A stretch of DNA of 64,000 nt from an uncultured Bacteriovoracaceae bacterium (lineage in GTDB: Bacteria; Bdellovibrionota; Bacteriovoracia; Bacteriovoracales; Bacteriovoracaceae): the NCBI GenBank assembly GCA_950054155.1, contig CATLOT010000016.1, forward strand, positions 20,313 to 84,312. Direction: 5' to 3'. Under the pieces are notes generated by a model. It did no database searches. It was not told where the DNA came from and saw nothing but the letters and a program-made list of their open reading frames with translations. A program made the position numbers and the translations under genes. Numbering within the stretch: position 1 is the stretch's first letter; every line of letters starts with the position of its first letter. This document shows, one piece after another, positions 61,401 through 64,000 of this stretch.

Positions 61401-64000
61401 AGACTGTCTTTACTTCCATCTCCATCTGTATCTAAAGGAAGAAGCACACGCCCTTTCTTAGACTCATCTCCACCACTCGTTGCAAACTTTGTCCCGCGGT
61501 AAAAGCGATCGCCATTACTACTTAACTTCACGACCTGATAGCGACCAACACTTGGATTGGCCAAGCTCTCACTTAGAGAAAGAACAAAAGTAGCAAGAGC
61601 ACTCTGTCCGTTGCCATTTGTCACAGCTAAGGTATAAATAGTTTCGGGAAGTCCAGCAGGGTTATTACCAACGACAGGATCCGTTTGAACAATGGCCCCA
61701 ACGGGAGTTCCAGCGATTGTTAAATCACTTGGAAGTGCTGGCGTAATACTATAAGTAAAGGTCTCTCCTGTAGCAGGAGTCACAATACTTCCATCTTCTT
61801 GGCGTGTGACAGGAACAATACCATTGCCCTGATCAAGAACTGAATCTGAGATATCATAGACTTTTACAACCGCATCGGCTGAGTCTACAATCACTTTTCG
61901 TCCTAGAATAAAGCTGCTTGTTTTATCAAGTAAGTCTCCAGGCTTGAATCCTGTAAAGCCATCATTTGCCTGAGTAACTCTAATATAGAGGCGACTTCTC
62001 TCCTGATCGATATAATCAATGACAGCGCGAGCACCATCTGGGGTAGAAATATTATCACCAACTTCAAAGTTTGCATCACCAGTAAATCCACTAGCATCAG
62101 CAACTTCAATGATAAGGCGATCATTTAGGTTTTGATCAAAGGTCACGACGTCAAATGATGTCGCAGCTGAAAAACTGACGGTAATTGTACCCGTAACCGC
62201 TGTCGTTGGATCCCAAGCAGGATGAAGGGCTTCGATCGTATAACTTAACGACCCATCTACAAAGTCCCCTGGCGAGAATTCGATTCTTCTGTCGTCGTTA
62301 TTGAGATTCACACTGGCAGGTAAAGGTACCTCTCCACCTGGTAGTGGATTAGGTTGTCTAAGCTCTAAAAAGCCTACATTAATTTCACCTTCAGAGCTAT
62401 GCCCATCAAAGTTTAAAGTAGATGTCACAACGAGGTCTTCAGAAACATCTTCATTGATACCTGCTCTAATAACTTTTGAGCTGTTGAGATCGGCAAAACG
62501 AAGAGCATTTGGCGTTGTGATGAAGTCAAAAGTAAGACTGTAGCTCGCCACAATTTCTCCCGTCGTCGGGTGTTGAGCGCTGATCGTTACTCTACTATCA
62601 ATAGATACACCGGGATTAAGAATTTGAATATCACCGTTAGCGTCGACACTAAAGCCTGTCGTTGGGGCTTCATCAATGAGGTAAGTGAAAACAATAGGAT
62701 TTCCAAGGGCATCTACTGGATCATCCGTTGCATCAGCAGGATCATTCCACTCTTTTGGAATAGTAAGGGCTCCACCATCTGCTCTTACAAGAATATGCGT
62801 GTCCGTCGTTTGAGTTCTAAATGTTCCTGAATCTGAGTTATAAAGGAATCGCCCGTTACTAAATTCTGAAGAGCGACCATTGAAATCCTGAGCTGCGAGA
62901 TAGATCGTGTTGTTATTAATATCAACATAATCAACAACAGCTTTCCCTTCAACAAAGTTAGAAGTATCAGAGTTACAATTCGTTGTTAGGTTTGAACGAC
63001 ATGAACGCACAGTATGACCAATGGAGAAACCAAGGGCATTGTCGACTTGGATCGCAAAGCGCTGACCACTTTGAAGGTAATAACCTAAACGATATTGTTG
63101 AATTTCCTCGATAGGTGTACCCGGAACTTCAGACACAATACTGATCTGAGCACTTCCCTGCTCCTCGGGATCAAGTCCTTCACCATAGAAATCCTCATGA
63201 AGAGAGACGTTGACTGTGAGCACGGTTTCCCCAGAGAGGTCCGTTCCAGATGAGAGAGCAAAGGGTCCATAAGGAGACACAAGTCTGTCATTATCAGCCG
63301 TGTTATCATCCGTACGTCCATTACACAGGGGGTTCATTGGGTCATTGTCACAAGAATCTTCAACACCAATGCCGTTTACAGTGGTTCCATCGTTGAAAGT
63401 GTAATCAAAGCGAGCAACACTAGCTGAAAGTGCTCCAGGCTCTCTCACGATTTTGATTCTCTTATGAAGATTCTTTCTAGCACCATTTGGTGTGACATCT
63501 GCTGCCGGAAAACCTGAGTTTACAAGAAATGCCACTTCAGAAATAACGGTAGAAATAGCGAATGTCCCATTTCCACAGGCACCGTAACCAGCAGCACAGT
63601 TGTCGATGAAGTAACCAGTATCAATAGAGTTTTCTGGCTCGTTCGTGAGGTCGTTATTGTAAATAGAGATAGTCGGATCAGGAGAATAGTTGTCGTCATA
63701 ATCAACGGCATCAGCCCCATCAAGTCTTACGGCGAGAATTCTTCCGTCACTGCCATCTGCTTCAGCGTGAACAGCAACGATAGTTCCGATTTGCTTATTA
63801 ATCGTTCCCCCGCCAAAGAGGTCATTTGATACATTCACCACATCGTCGAGGCTGAAGTCATCTCCATCCGCAACTCTGAAGACAAGGATATCTCCGCGTG
63901 ATTGATAAAATCCTACACTCTTAATTTCATATTGAACGTCTTCAGTCTCCTCTTCTTCACCACCAGTTGTGGTTCCTGTTGTTGAGCCCGTTGTGGAACC
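58442..64000 (-). CDS. Giant surface-type repeat protein, N-terminus beyond window
   Basis: Open to the window end, at least 1852 residues; an internal GTG at 63841 is not the true start, since the frame continues upstream with a Gly/Ser/Thr and Glu-rich linker like that of a lipoprotein. At least five diverged copies of a 50-75-residue module (pattern FxVGDxV..GAxAxVxxVD..xLYVxV..G.FxxGxxL), two Ig-like He_PIG-type domains (clearest at 58442-based residues 1104-1177, PNGLTFDSLTGVISGTPSEG) and two C-terminal AGSxTA modules. Likely secreted and surface-anchored. Numbering counts from 63841 as residue 1. Confidence 0.8.
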   Translation of the reverse strand, partial: GSTTGSTTGTTTGGEEEETEDVQYEIKSVGFYQSRGDILVFRVADGDDFSLDDVVNVSNDLFGGGTINKQIGTIVAVHAEADGSDGRILAVRLDGADAVDYDDNYSPDPTISIYNNDLTNEPENSIDTGYFIDNCAAGYGACGNGTFAISTVISEVAFLVNSGFPAADVTPNGARKNLHKRIKIVREPGALSASVARFDYTFNDGTTVNGIGVEDSCDNDPMNPLCNGRTDDNTADNDRLVSPYGPFALSSGTDLSGETVLTVNVSLHEDFYGEGLDPEEQGSAQISIVSEVPGTPIEEIQQYRLGYYLQSGQRFAIQVDNALGFSIGHTVRSCRSNLTTNCNSDTSNFVEGKAVVDYVDINNNTIYLAAQDFNGRSSEFSNGRFLYNSDSGTFRTQTTDTHILVRADGGALTIPKEWNDPADATDDPVDALGNPIVFTYLIDEAPTTGFSVDANGDIQILNPGVSIDSRVTISAQHPTTGEIVASYSLTFDFITTPNALRFADLNSSKVIRAGINEDVSEDLVVTSTLNFDGHSSEGEINVGFLELRQPNPLPGGEVPLPASVNLNNDDRRIEFSPGDFVDGSLSYTIEALHPAWDPTTAVTGTITVSFSAATSFDVVTFDQNLNDRLIIEVADASGFTGDANFEVGDNISTPDGARAVIDYIDQERSRLYIRVTQANDGFTGFKPGDLLDKTSSFILGRKVIVDSADAVVKVYDISDSVLDQGNGIVPVTRQEDGSIVTPATGETFTYSITPALPSDLTIAGTPVGAIVQTDPVVGNNPAGLPETIYTLAVTNGNGQSALATFVLSLSESLANPSVGRYQVVKLSSNGDRFYRGTKFATSGGDESKKGRVLLPLDTDGDGSKDSLLLEANGLIEDSVGIDNSAKYFASEGTVVPHRFWYVKDATDFDVGDTVTSNSGAQAEIVHVDTANDRLYVEIKNGSFSVGTDIEEDDVSAQTTIVNIQKYHFVTGVIEVSSGDFGSFTVGAPVTGAGGSEGIVVQKHRGNNNTTDPTDDRYFILVQHTGGPNFFEGQTLNGALTALSIVGPIVDVTISGGAVPANSSSSGRVDRNGNPFFEGNMIGSFRRAAGEDYRSIGFAVHGTDYSSNNITVAVEDFDSPFTQSGTNFIDDFSISQSSVRTQAHNRINGVEMSNLIIGYVGDEFYLQPAVQGNFNYATISPETLPNGLTFDSLTGVISGTPSEGMNGQNFTITYRKSDNTGVTYTFPFVIYNQFEIAHLTDNASSYVLHREGQGLGGSNCKVFGPQLIDDPTDPNYNQAIYGLNDIVCLFEGGESDLFNQGIDFDIKAGNGMCEYVQYVPFSYQGFLPGASNREIVIYDEFTDADKCDDATDGAPGSLTMTGPAGYVTSGDASLFAGGEAMAGRAFGGTYCQSGDCVSSQEASAVCTYDYSQIDPSFPNLDSGSIDVRTVSCTHEEGEDTDDPADGTPNSRRCICTITEPTTIDCGGGTLNGLAGAKVSSDLDVSESSLIIQSYDGILSGGSVRNVASPISRTYGSNRYIANYIDTRNYASSVANSCIGSPYHMDSYASVGNLVEDANGRNNRTAWDNYSSFLDPFGQSAGGLYSNYYTFNCLDAGYDIKARIRILVRDWDREFLPEDHAVTSLINGMDDSVDLAGTPQISISAGSHTASLTAAVDETLSSIGLGTLIYIEDGTTAGLQTDEDIPVEVARYDGATTITLKAAAGMNLGPADFYIRSKQNDDASNSFDNNYDNRADHDSIWNWIDAANLTKVPNYQGCADNNFSDNANDEYTTGGTISMAAGSRTATISVAIPGGEIIPYGSVIEITDGAVVTYLMVTSASGTSITFSNSISYTLGAGATWRLIRRIPFPGEPI
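58466..59086 (-). repeat. Two C-terminal AGSxTA modules
   Basis: Residues about 1586-1663 and 1722-1791 share ISxxAGSxTAxx, a G..I.I.DG turn and a final IR (FYIRSKQ and WRLIRRI). About 70 residues each. The same shape appears in phage tail and surface proteins. Confidence 0.6.
60887..63868 (-). repeat. Five diverged beta modules in the giant protein
   Basis: Module positions: about 63868-63710, 63058-62843, 62122-61922, 61309-61151 and 61111-60887. Shared pattern at protein level: an F/V-V-G-D/x start, a GA-A-V core, an aspartate then LY/IY strand, and G-F-x-x-G end. DNA identity is low, so duplication is old. Confidence 0.65.

Noticed and set aside
1..64000. CRISPR array, prophage, rRNA operon
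   Set aside because: No regular direct repeats with spacers, no terminase/capsid genes, no rRNA-like blocks were seen.

Overview
The window reads as a chromosomal segment of a Gram-negative predatory-type bacterium of the Bdellovibrionota, probably the Bacteriovoracia / Halobacteriovorax side. This is inference from gene content. The evidence is an outer membrane (TatC, heptose epimerase HldD, TolC-like and beta-barrel proteins, many lipoproteins), moderate to low GC, a peptidoglycan-editing enzyme with the YkuD plus NTF2-like layout known from the Bdellovibrio cell-curvature enzyme, secreted nuclease and M16 peptidases, and many lineage-restricted lipoproteins with Gly/Ser/Thr linkers. Coding density is high, with many 1 to 4 base overlaps that mark operons.

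Layout. 1-4387: 5'-truncated NAD+ synthetase, a histone-H1-like Lys-rich protein with its own terminator, and an amino-acid permease fused to two universal-stress domains. 4388-5396: an IS element inserted exactly at the shared stop codons of two convergent genes. 5396-10360 (minus): a receiver / acidic / coiled-coil protein, a GGDEF diguanylate cyclase and a metallophosphoesterase in one tight operon. 10518-12755: YkuD-NTF2 enzyme, a membrane coiled-coil protein and a bactofilin, a likely cell-shape module. 12942-20572: secreted Cys-rich protein, an M16 peptidase pair, alanine dehydrogenase, polysaccharide deacetylase, a FliL-like protein and parvulin. 19184-23288 (minus): ABC, HlyD and TolC genes resembling type I secretion, but with a degenerate ATPase. 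23593-34482: large lipoprotein, VOC epimerase and pseudo-rhomboid, M24 peptidase, single-domain asparaginase, htpG with a sigma-32-like promoter, Maf, endonuclease I and an AI-2E permease. 34484-41425 (mostly minus): outer-membrane proteins, a DksA/TraR protein behind a consensus sigma-54 promoter, hldD, tatC and map. 41542-44326: 2-hydroxyacid dehydrogenase, ureohydrolase and aat. 44295-46820 (minus): an isolated NuoB / NuoCD / NuoI trio. 48473-48559: tRNA-Leu(UAA), followed by about 450 bases holding a structured RNA candidate. 49007-50338: HTH protein plus secreted protein. 50467-58294 (minus): lpd, sucB, sucA and a fused alpha-beta E1 of a branched-chain-type oxoacid dehydrogenase. 58442-64000 (minus): a giant, probably surface-exposed protein, truncated at the window end.

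How it works together. Central carbon flow (2-oxoglutarate and branched-chain oxoacid dehydrogenases, alanine dehydrogenase, ureohydrolase) fits an amino-acid-fed lifestyle. The remaining loci serve envelope shape, export and surface display. The points most worth a second look are the sigma-54 leader of the DksA-like gene, the dead-ATPase export operon, the orphan NuoB-CD-I set, the shape module, the giant repeat protein, the structured RNA after tRNA-Leu, and the cleanly placed IS. No phage, CRISPR array or rRNA was seen.
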